A stretch of DNA of 22,328 bases from a virus. How positions within the stretch are numbered: position 1 is the stretch's first letter; each line of letters starts with the position of its first letter. The position numbers and the translations under genes were made by a program. Location of the stretch: positions 1 to 22,328 of IMG/VR virus record IMGVR_UViG_3300011189_000052; one strand, given 5' to 3'. The notes under the pieces are model-generated. The model was not told the origin of the DNA. It saw only the letters and a list, made by a program, of their open reading frames with translations, and searched no databases. This document shows, piece by piece, positions 1-5,840 of the stretch.

Positions 1-1
1 T

Positions 2-466
2 ATCGACGTCAAGGAATTACTGACGTTCAATAGGATGCCCAACCGGGCAGAAATACAAGTGGTTGCCCGTGAATTGGCGGCGATCGCCGACTTGTCGGGG
101 GCGGAGGGCGCCCTCATCGGTGGCCCCATTCCTGATGGGGCCGCCGGAGACAGCCCTCGCGGAGCGGGGGATAGCACCGTTGTATGCGTTCTCCATGAGG
201 GAGAGCGCAGAAGAGACACAAGCTGATGGAACGGTTATTAAGAAAAACAGGTTCAAACACCTGGGCTTTGTGGGACTCCTCGAAGAGGAGCTCAGGGAGG
301 CAGTGGCGGGGAAGCTTCAAGAGTTGCTGGAAACCTCCCCGGCCTCTTTGTTTACGAGGGCTTCAAAGGCGTGGACAGGATGTCCCTTAAAGAGATGGCC
401 GCTGACATAATAGACTGGGAAGAGAAGTTCGGGGGCTTGATGGACGACATCAAGAAGTTGCCCTAA
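2..466 (+). pseudogene. 3' part of a broken unknown gene with two frame shifts
   Basis: The gene runs in from the left edge; codons are in phase with base 2. Three frames carry one plausible protein in turn. Frame 2 reads up to a GALIGGP motif. The third frame then continues from about 124-127 with PFLMGPPE, GIAPLYAFSMRES and FKHLGFVG. Frame 2 resumes after about 331-340 with LPGLFVYEGFKG and ends KKLP at TAA 464-466. Removing one C from the CCCC run at 124-127 and adding one A at AAA 331-333 (or one C at CCCC 337-340) restores a single reading frame of about 154 codons. The core (IGG.PFLM, L...GI.PLYAFS.RES, DG.V.K, F.H.GF) resembles a conserved small protein family that I cannot name with certainty. 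Either the gene is decayed or the sequence has homopolymer errors. A terminator follows directly. Confidence 0.6.
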
Positions 467-472
467 GCCGCG

Positions 473-501
473 ACCACTGACCCTTCGGGGCTGGTGTTTT
501 T
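473..501 (+). terminator. Rho-independent terminator after the first gene
   Basis: CCC-TTCG-GGG stem with a tetraloop, extended outward by ACCA/TGGT across a small internal loop, and followed directly by five T. It lies seven bases after the stop at 466 and separates the broken first gene from the small-gene operon that follows. Confidence 0.7.
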
Positions 502-525
502 CTGCGAAATAAACGCGGGAAATAA

Positions 526-568
526 GGTATCTTATATGATATCACAATCAGACCCCCTAACGGGGTTT
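526..568 (+). promoter_or_regulatory. AT-rich dyad and leader hairpin before the first small-gene operon
   Basis: Bases 526-543 form an AT-rich dyad, GGTATC-TTATAT-GATATC, containing a TATGAT hexamer (535-540) that could be a -10 box; no good -35 is visible 16-18 bases upstream. Downstream, ACCCC-CTAAC-GGGGT-TT (552-568) is a compact hairpin that could be a weak terminator, an attenuator or a protective 5' end. The AAAGGAG ribosome site of the 590 gene follows. A start of transcription here is an inference from position between a terminator and an operon. Confidence 0.3.
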
Positions 569-589
569 AAAAATCAAAGGAGTCTTATC

Positions 590-790
590 ATGACCATCGC
601 AATCGTAACCATCATCGCAATCGTATTGATCAATGTCGTCACGCACGTGGTACTCAACTGGGAACGCGCACCGAAGCGCACCACCCCCGCAAACTTCTTC
701 AACAACCTCGCGGATAACGTACCGGAACACCCCCTCCGCGACTTCGCGGAGCACGGCTCCGTGATCGAAGGTGAATCCACACGAGTCTAG
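590..790 (+). CDS. Small single-pass membrane protein, unknown
   Basis: 66 residues. A good ribosome site (AAAGGAG, 577-583) lies ahead of this ATG, so it is preferred over an in-frame start further upstream with no such site. Residues 3-24 are strongly hydrophobic (repeated I/V/A) and predict one membrane helix. The rest is hydrophilic and proline-containing (KRTTPANFF, PEHPLRDF). It is the first gene of a run of three small genes, with ten bases to the next. Phages often carry such small inner-membrane proteins early, for host takeover or superinfection exclusion, but nothing here fixes a role. Confidence 0.65.
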   Translation: MTIAIVTIIAIVLINVVTHVVLNWERAPKRTTPANFFNNLADNVPEHPLRDFAEHGSVIEGESTRV

Positions 791-800
791 GAGAGATAAC

Positions 801-1034
801 ATGCTTCCTTATATAGGAGTCGCATGGCTCATAGCCCTAATGTGGGTGATGAGCATGGAAGAATCACCCGCCATCGTCGAGAAGGCGAAAGCGGGCGAGG
901 TGCATCTGTCTTGTTTATTCGAAGACGGATGGAGAGCAGTCCCTGCCGACAAGGTGGTCGGACTAGAGGGCAGCCGGTGGCTGTTCACGAACGGCTCCGC
1001 AGGGAGCTGTAATACAACACAAAAAGGTGAATAA
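801..1034 (+). CDS. Small conserved phage protein with N-terminal hydrophobic anchor
   Basis: 77 residues. The start is chosen by TAGGAGAG immediately upstream. Residues 4-18 are hydrophobic and could be a signal anchor. After a charged linker comes a compact part with Cys38 and Cys70 in the pattern C-(L)F-DGW-(R)-V, then W-LFTNGSAGSC. I recognise this C...GW...V...W.F(T/V)NG.A..C arrangement from small uncharacterised proteins in other phages. A disulfide between the two cysteines outside the cytoplasm is an inference. The gene ends one base before the next start codon, suggesting coupled translation. Confidence 0.65.
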   Translation: MLPYIGVAWLIALMWVMSMEESPAIVEKAKAGEVHLSCLFEDGWRAVPADKVVGLEGSRWLFTNGSAGSCNTTQKGE

Positions 1035-1035
1035 T

Positions 1036-1353
1036 ATGTCAATGCGCGACAAAGTAAAGAGGGATATCAAAGATCGGAAATTCGCAGAGAAGGCATCCCG
1101 CGCCGGAAAAGCGACGGGCAGTGCGTTACTAAGCACGCTCGTGATGGCCACTTTCGCGGCGGGCATTATCGCCGCAGTAGTGTATTTCAATGCCCCAAGT
1201 ATTTTTGGGTTCGTAATCTTGTTACCAAGCGTCATCGTCAGTGCCTGGGTGGCGCTGGGGGTAGTGTCAGGATTTTACTTCGTTTTGTCATGGGTCACAG
1301 GTTGGCTCCATTTTGGACAAAAGGCAGTGAAGGTAGAAGAGACGGCCCGCTGA
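1036..1353 (+). CDS. Two-helix membrane protein, unknown
   Basis: 105 residues from the ATG at 1036, supported by AAAGGTGA at 1023-1030; an in-frame GTG at 1027 lies inside that ribosome site and is unlikely. A basic N-terminus of about 28 residues is followed by two long hydrophobic stretches (about 29-50 and 54-84), then a short charged tail. A cytoplasmic, positively charged N-terminus with a helical hairpin is the likely topology. The size and topology could suit a holin, but no lysis gene is nearby, so I do not call it one. A strong terminator follows seven bases after the stop. Confidence 0.65.
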   Translation: MSMRDKVKRDIKDRKFAEKASRAGKATGSALLSTLVMATFAAGIIAAVVYFNAPSIFGFVILLPSVIVSAWVALGVVSGFYFVLSWVTGWLHFGQKAVKVEETAR

Positions 1354-1359
1354 CGGGCA

Positions 1360-1413
1360 CCTCCTCCAACCTTCGGGTTGGGGGAGGCTTTCATCCACTT
1401 TTTTTTTTTTTTT
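1360..1413 (+). terminator. Strong Rho-independent terminator with 15-T tract
   Basis: A 12-base-pair stem (1360-1371 with 1376-1387, one T-G wobble) closes a TTCG tetraloop. Eleven bases later a run of 15 T extends from 1399 to 1413. The stem alone is enough for termination; the long T tract is unusually long and displaced. It ends the small-gene operon before the RNA polymerase gene. Confidence 0.85.
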
Positions 1414-1445
1414 AAGCATGACTCAAGCATGACTAAGGCAGACTA
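1414..1445 (+). repeat. Three tandem 10-11-base repeats upstream of the RNA polymerase
   Basis: AAGCATGACTC, AAGCATGACTA and AGGCAGACTA lie head to tail, the third degenerate with one base missing. They sit directly after the T tract and about 40 bases before the small gene that precedes the RNA polymerase. The 10-11-base period would place each copy on the same face of the helix, as expected for a protein-binding array or promoter element. Function is inferred from position only. Confidence 0.5.
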
Positions 1446-1483
1446 TATGACGAGACTAAAAATGAAACAAATCTGAGGTAACG

Positions 1484-1615
1484 ATGACTAAAAAGCAGGC
1501 TGGCTTAGCTTTCAATGTTTGTATCGCAATTATTTTAGTGGCACTGACGGCTAAGGCCGCTGCTTACGTGGCTGTTGGAGTAGCTGGCTATATATTGTAC
1601 AAGGGTCTCAAATAA
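1484..1615 (+). CDS. 43-residue membrane peptide upstream of the RNA polymerase
   Basis: The ATG at 1484 has a GAGGTAAC ribosome site just upstream. The product starts basic (MTKKQ), then is almost entirely hydrophobic (residues 6-23 and 26-39), ending in YKGLK. It predicts one or two short membrane helices. The stop codon overlaps the RNA polymerase start (TAATG), so the two are probably translationally coupled. It may matter mainly as a translational leader for the polymerase, or be a small membrane effector; the sequence does not decide. Confidence 0.6.
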   Translation: MTKKQAGLAFNVCIAIILVALTAKAAAYVAVGVAGYILYKGLK

Positions 1616-3849
1616 TGGCATTTGAAAAGATTTTGGTGAGTTTGAAGAGACGATTGTCTGACGAGGTATCTCCTAGAAATCCCCTGAAGTATCTCAACGA
1701 TGTGGACTTCGAAGATCATATCAACGATATCGTGGGCACGGTTTACTTATACACCCGTCCCAAAAAAGGCACGCACCCTCAACCGCTGTATCTAACTGAG
1801 ACTATCTGTGCTCTGGGTCGAAAGCTCCTTTCCAGAGAGAGTCGTCCGAAAGATACCTCCTTGGCGGCTAAGACGGGTGCGTTCATACTCTACACGTTCG
1901 AAGAGTTGGGTTACATCCGAGTATCCAAATCACCGGGCGGCAGAGGCCGTCACGCGACGTACACCATTGAAGCTCTGGACGACGACGCAATACAGAAGAT
2001 GTGGGCGGAGTTGCCTCCGGCGACCATTCAGAAGATCCCTTCCATCACCCCCTACGCCGACTGGGAAGGCTACAGGCACGAGACCGGCGCATTGCTGGTG
2101 AAGACAAACCACAAGATCCGCAAGACATTGAAACCTGAAACACACCCCCTTGTGTTTGAGGCGATAAACCGTTCGCAGAAGGTCGGATGGCGCATCAACC
2201 CAGACATCTACGAACTTCATCTTTGGGCTTTCAGAAACAAAGCCAGAGCGTTTGACGATATCTGGAATGCGCACAGCGGAGAGGCGCGCGCAACAAAGAT
2301 GCGAGAGACCCGCGCGATAAGTAACATCGCTGCCAGATTCCTGCACACCACTTTTTGGCACATGTACTATTATGACTTTCGAGGGCGCAAGTACGTTGCA
2401 ACCGCGTACCTCAACGAGCAAGGCTCAGATCTCGCAAAAGGGCTGCTCTTACGTGAAGACAAGAAAGCCATCGGAAGGGGCGGTTTCTTCTGGATGTGCG
2501 TCAGTATCGCTTCAAACTGGGCCGGAGACGCCGGACGAGAAGATGGAGCGAAGACAGACAAGATACCGCTGAAAGACAGACAGATGTGGGTTCTGGATAA
2601 CGAAGAGATCATCGTAGCTTATGCTGAAAACCCTAAGATAAACCAAGGGTGGATGCAAGCTGACAAGCCTTGGCAGTTCCTCGCTGCATGTCTAGAGTTC
2701 TTGGCTTTCAGGATTCACCAGGCAGGAGACTTCAACGATTACTCTTACGAATCAAGCTTGGAAGCATACGTGGACGGAACCAACAACGGGAGTCAACATC
2801 TATCAGCATTGATGCTGGATGAAGTGACCGCGCCTCACGTCAATTTAGTACCCTCCGAACTGCCCGGTGATCTGTACATGTTTGTGGCGGATCATCTGTG
2901 GGTGAGACTGGCAAACGCCGTCAGAGAAATGACGCCCAAGGCGATCAGAACAGCGGACACTTGTATTGATACCATCATCGATATGAAGAAACAGATCTCA
3001 CAAACGGAACCGAGAAGCGAGTTGCGTAAAGAGCTGGTAGAGAAATTGATGGCGTATCGAGAAAAGTACAGAGCGATTCTCGTGAGAGCGGCCCCCGTGT
3101 TTTGGCTGAGAATTGAAGACGCAAAGCACAAGCGTAAAATTGTGAAGAGAGGTACAATGACATTACCCTACGGAGCCAAGCCGTACGGTCTTGGAGAGCA
3201 AGTGATCGGTGACTGTCGCAAACACGGCATAGAGTTACTGATGCACATGGAGCACTCGTGGGGTGCTTATTTAGGTAGAGAGTTGTTCAGCGTCTGTGAA
3301 GCCTGTCTCGAAAGGCCGATGCGCCTGTTATCCACGTTTGAAAACGCGGGCAAGCGAGCCGAAGATGCAGGTGAATTTCTCAGCTGGACGGTGCCCATCA
3401 CTAATTTCCCGGTGGTGCAGCATTACGTAGAAGGGGAAGTGAAGAAGACGTGGGTGCAGTACGGTGCACCCTTCGGAAAGAAAAAGAAGACGGGTTACTT
3501 TGAAAACACCCTCCAGCTCTCGGTTTCTTACCTTGAGTTACCAATACCCTCGAAAAGAAAGCAAGCACAAGGCGCTTCACCGAATGCCATCCACAGCCTG
3601 GATGCGGCGCATTTGGTGATAACAAGCTGTCGTGCTGACTTCCCCGTGACCACAGTTCACGATTCTTTCGGTGCCCTGCTGGGAGACGTAGACGGCCTCT
3701 ATACAGGAGTTAGAGAAGCCTTCCTTGAGCTGTATCGCACGGACCCTCTGTCAAGGTTATTCGAAGACATGGATATCGACATGAGTGGTCTGAATAAAGG
3801 AAAACTGAACCTGTCGCTCATCTTAGACTCGGAGTATTGCTTTTCATGA
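1615..3849 (+). CDS. T7-type single-subunit DNA-dependent RNA polymerase
   Basis: 744 residues. It synthesises phage mRNA from phage-specific promoters. Motif A is DGTNNGSQH with the catalytic Asp387 (T7 D537). Motif B is RKIVKRGTMTLPYG, with Arg507, Lys511 and Tyr519 at exactly the spacing of T7 R627, K631 and Y639. Motif C is HDSFG with Asp683 (T7 D812). YYYDFRGRKY (251-260) matches the T7 DWRGR segment, SPNAIHSLDAAHL (655-667) the T7 PNFVHSQDGSHL segment, and the C-terminus KLNLSLILDSEYCFS the T7 end. The segment at about 605-650 corresponds to the promoter specificity loop and differs from T7, so its promoters should differ too. The protein is about 140 residues shorter than T7 polymerase (883), with the deficit in the N-terminal domain. 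It overlaps the next gene by ATGA. Confidence 0.98.
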   Translation: MAFEKILVSLKRRLSDEVSPRNPLKYLNDVDFEDHINDIVGTVYLYTRPKKGTHPQPLYLTETICALGRKLLSRESRPKDTSLAAKTGAFILYTFEELGYIRVSKSPGGRGRHATYTIEALDDDAIQKMWAELPPATIQKIPSITPYADWEGYRHETGALLVKTNHKIRKTLKPETHPLVFEAINRSQKVGWRINPDIYELHLWAFRNKARAFDDIWNAHSGEARATKMRETRAISNIAARFLHTTFWHMYYYDFRGRKYVATAYLNEQGSDLAKGLLLREDKKAIGRGGFFWMCVSIASNWAGDAGREDGAKTDKIPLKDRQMWVLDNEEIIVAYAENPKINQGWMQADKPWQFLAACLEFLAFRIHQAGDFNDYSYESSLEAYVDGTNNGSQHLSALMLDEVTAPHVNLVPSELPGDLYMFVADHLWVRLANAVREMTPKAIRTADTCIDTIIDMKKQISQTEPRSELRKELVEKLMAYREKYRAILVRAAPVFWLRIEDAKHKRKIVKRGTMTLPYGAKPYGLGEQVIGDCRKHGIELLMHMEHSWGAYLGRELFSVCEACLERPMRLLSTFENAGKRAEDAGEFLSWTVPITNFPVVQHYVEGEVKKTWVQYGAPFGKKKKTGYFENTLQLSVSYLELPIPSKRKQAQGASPNAIHSLDAAHLVITSCRADFPVTTVHDSFGALLGDVDGLYTGVREAFLELYRTDPLSRLFEDMDIDMSGLNKGKLNLSLILDSEYCFS

Positions 3850-4268
3850 AGATCTTAACAACAAAAGCGGAAATAGAAGCCATACCGGATGAAAGCGTCC
3901 GCGCCGCCATATTATTGGCTTACGAAAACTGTTTCGAAGAGCTCGTCGGAGAGGGGCCGTATGAATTGGATGACATGGTCTGGTTGGTGTGGATGGAGAC
4001 CGGCGAAGATCTGCGAATCGAAAAAGAGACAGGGATGTTGCTACACCAACATGACAAGCTTGAGGACGGTGACGCTTGCCGAACAGACTGGGAGCACGCT
4101 TTTCTGGATAACGGAATCTGGGAAATCGTGTACTTAGTCAATGACGAGTTCGGTCACATGTACTTCCTCCGGGATGATCTGGACATGCCGGCGGATTTAC
4201 GTTCAGCATTGGATGCTGAGATGGCAGTCAACGCAACTGCTTTGTTTCCCGGCGTCAGCGTTAGCTGA
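3846..4268 (+). CDS. Acidic 140-residue protein of unknown function
   Basis: The start is the ATG that overlaps the polymerase stop (ATGA). The protein is strongly acidic, with aromatic-rich segments (DDMVWLVWMETGEDL at 42-56, GIWEIVYLVNDEFGHMYF at 90-107) that suggest an alpha/beta fold, and no membrane segment. I do not recognise a family name. The fixed position between RNA polymerase and SSB, and the acidity, would suit a polymerase inhibitor or a DNA-mimic antirestriction protein; this is speculation from charge and context. Confidence 0.75.
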   Translation: MKILTTKAEIEAIPDESVRAAILLAYENCFEELVGEGPYELDDMVWLVWMETGEDLRIEKETGMLLHQHDKLEDGDACRTDWEHAFLDNGIWEIVYLVNDEFGHMYFLRDDLDMPADLRSALDAEMAVNATALFPGVSVS

Positions 4269-4294
4269 AGTCGTTAGCTTAACCCGATAACGGG
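4259..4294 (+). promoter_or_regulatory. Direct repeat and small hairpin before the SSB gene
   Basis: CGTTAGCT occurs twice (4259-4266, 4272-4279) with a five-base spacer, the first copy inside the end of the preceding gene. A small hairpin CCCG-ATAA-CGGG follows (4283-4294). The SSB start is 35 bases downstream. It could be a phage-polymerase promoter, an operator or an RNA-processing site; I see no second copy elsewhere in the window that would settle this. Confidence 0.3.
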
Positions 4295-4329
4295 CACACC
4301 CCTTAAAACCGTGAAAATGGGATGAAAGT

Positions 4330-4923
4330 ATGATTTTGAAAAATTGTTTGATTTGGTATCCGCGTCTCGATCCAGAAAAGCCGAACAACAGGTTAGACAA
4401 ACAACGGCCCTCCTGGGATATCCAAATTCGAACGTCCAGCAAAGAGCAAAAGAAAGAGTGGGAGGCAGCTAATCTGTCCGTAAAGATCGACATGAGCGAA
4501 GATGAGAAACCATACTTCTACGTGAACTTGCGTAAGCGTTCGGTGAAGGCGGACATGTCTAAGGGGGCGCCGCCCAAAATCGTGGACGGCAACCTGGATG
4601 ACGTGGACGGCAAAAGCATAGGCAACGGCTCCATTGGTAACATCCGAATCTACCAGTACGAGTCACCTCTGCCGGACGGCGGCACCAAACTGGTGGCGGT
4701 GCTCATGGGTATTCAGCTGACCCACCATGTTGTGTTCGAACCGAAGCCCAGAGACGATGATTTCGAACAGCTCGAAGGAGGCACTAAGGTAGTGACCTCT
4801 GAAGGGGAGTATCAGAGGAACGAGGAGAATTTCACGAAACAGCCCACCCGAGGCTCCCAGTCGGAAGAGGACCGTGGTCCTAAACCGAACTCGGATATGG
4901 AGCGTGAAACGCCGCAGTTCTGA
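4330..4923 (+). CDS. T7 gp2.5-like single-stranded DNA-binding protein
   Basis: 197 residues. It coats ssDNA at the fork and coordinates polymerase and helicase. The body has the pattern I know from gp2.5-like/DUF2815-type phage SSBs: IWYPRLDPEKP (8-18) and RPSWDIQIRT (26-35), then YFYVNLRKRSVKAD with VDGNLDDVDG, IGNGSIGNIRIYQY, and LVAVLMGIQLTHHVVFEPKPRDDDFE. These are the beta strands of an OB-fold. The C-terminal 50 residues are polar and acidic and end in phenylalanine (ETPQF), as gp2.5 does; there the aromatic tail contacts polymerase and helicase. A GGGATGAAAG sequence just upstream supplies a weak ribosome site. A stable hairpin follows the stop. Confidence 0.85.
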   Translation: MILKNCLIWYPRLDPEKPNNRLDKQRPSWDIQIRTSSKEQKKEWEAANLSVKIDMSEDEKPYFYVNLRKRSVKADMSKGAPPKIVDGNLDDVDGKSIGNGSIGNIRIYQYESPLPDGGTKLVAVLMGIQLTHHVVFEPKPRDDDFEQLEGGTKVVTSEGEYQRNEENFTKQPTRGSQSEEDRGPKPNSDMERETPQF

Positions 4924-4932
4924 CACACTCCA

Positions 4933-4953
4933 GCCGACCCCTTGAGGGTCGGC
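4933..4953 (+). terminator. Hairpin after the SSB gene
   Basis: A perfect eight-base-pair stem GCCGACCC/GGGTCGGC with a five-base loop, ten bases after the SSB stop. There is no T tract (ACCTCCTCT follows), so it may be a weak terminator, an mRNA 3' protector or an RNase III-type processing site. The AAGGTGA ribosome site of the next gene lies just downstream. Confidence 0.45.
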
Positions 4954-4972
4954 ACCTCCTCTAAGGTGAACA

Positions 4973-5800
4973 ATGAAATATACGATCGATGTATTTAAGC
5001 AAAGTGATTACCTGCGCGTGGGCACAACAACGGACCCGTACTTGACTGACATTCTGGAAGATCAAGGTTTCAATGACGTCAGCAGTCTGCTGCAAGATTA
5101 CTTCATTGAAGTCACTAACAATTTCGACGCAGGCGGCAGTTTCAAGATCAGCAGTCCGAGTGCTTACGACAGTTGGATCGAAGGACTCCAGAGAATCACA
5201 GCATGGAGAGACGCCACGTCGCGGACAGAGTTCGCAGAAGGAGACTTCGTCCCCGGTATCCCCTATGGACGCTGGCATATCGCCGCCATAGAGCGAGCAT
5301 CCAGGAGGCACATCGCCAACACCTCCGACATTACGCTGGCAGACCTGCGGAACAGACTGGCGCTTCCGACGCTGGAGGAGTTCTTCGAAATATATTATAT
5401 CAACATTCGTAACAAAGAGACGGACGAGATTTTTGAGCATGTGGGATTGAACGATTTCTCGGTGTGGATTAAGGGAGAAAACACGATAAATAAGGCGGTC
5501 AACCCCTCTCACTACCGGGGCCTCCTTGAGGGCATTCCCGGTCTGGGTTGGCTCGACGTAGAGAGTCGTAAGGAGAAGTATTCTGATCCCAAAGTATTTC
5601 TGGGAGCGATCGACTTGCAAGAGAACAAATACATGGAACGTCTAGGTAAAAAAGATGATCCTTTGCAGGAGCGTAAGAAGAGTCTCTTCTACAAGGCCTA
5701 CGCCATTCTATATATGGAAAATGGATGTAAGCCTATAAAGGCAGATTTGGTGCACGAATGGATGGCGAAAATGCCCGAGATGCCCGGTCACTGTCTATAA
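4973..5800 (+). CDS. Protein with C-terminal T7 gp1.7/DUF3310-like region
   Basis: 275 residues, start fixed by AAGGTGA four to five bases ahead. Residues 177-250 look like the DUF3310 region that T7 gp1.7 (a nucleotide kinase) carries: NPSHY at 177-181, then about 35 residues later a helical segment with KYMERLGKKDD (219-229), ERKKSLFYKAYAILY (233-247). T7 gp1.7 has KPSHY, ILKYRLRAGKK and ADFYKELF at matching spacing. The first 170 residues do not resemble gp1.7 as I know it and look like an unrelated mixed alpha/beta domain. A role in nucleotide metabolism is therefore tentative. The gene lies between SSB and DNA polymerase. Confidence 0.65.
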   Translation: MKYTIDVFKQSDYLRVGTTTDPYLTDILEDQGFNDVSSLLQDYFIEVTNNFDAGGSFKISSPSAYDSWIEGLQRITAWRDATSRTEFAEGDFVPGIPYGRWHIAAIERASRRHIANTSDITLADLRNRLALPTLEEFFEIYYINIRNKETDEIFEHVGLNDFSVWIKGENTINKAVNPSHYRGLLEGIPGLGWLDVESRKEKYSDPKVFLGAIDLQENKYMERLGKKDDPLQERKKSLFYKAYAILYMENGCKPIKADLVHEWMAKMPEMPGHCL

Positions 5801-5812
5801 ACAACGATGAGG

Positions 5813-5834
5813 AAGGAGGGCGAAAGCTCTCCTT
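5813..5834 (+). promoter_or_regulatory. Hairpin burying the only good ribosome site of DNA polymerase
   Basis: AAGGAGGGC (5813-5821) pairs with GCTCTCCTT (5826-5834) across a GAAA loop: nine base pairs with one G-T wobble, extendable. The AAGGAGG inside the left arm is the only strong Shine-Dalgarno match near the polymerase start at 5841, but is 21 bases from it and hidden in the stem. TTTATAA follows. It may be a translational control hairpin or a weak terminator. Confidence 0.55.
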
Positions 5835-5840
5835 TTATAA

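Noticed and set aside
512-540. Full sigma70 promoter before the 590 operon
   Set aside because: TATGAT is present, but no -35 resembling TTGACA lies 16-18 bases upstream, so only a regulatory region is reported.
1036-1353. Holin
   Set aside because: Size and topology fit, but there is no endolysin or spanin gene nearby and many phage membrane proteins look like this.
1930-2421. 163-codon minus-strand frame inside the RNA polymerase gene
   Set aside because: Shadow of a gene with certain identity; residue composition (many Cys, Val and His runs) is not protein-like.
4961-5620. 219-codon open frame on the minus strand
   Set aside because: It lies entirely under the 275-residue plus-strand gene with its DUF3310-like region, has no good ribosome site and would be the only minus-strand gene here.
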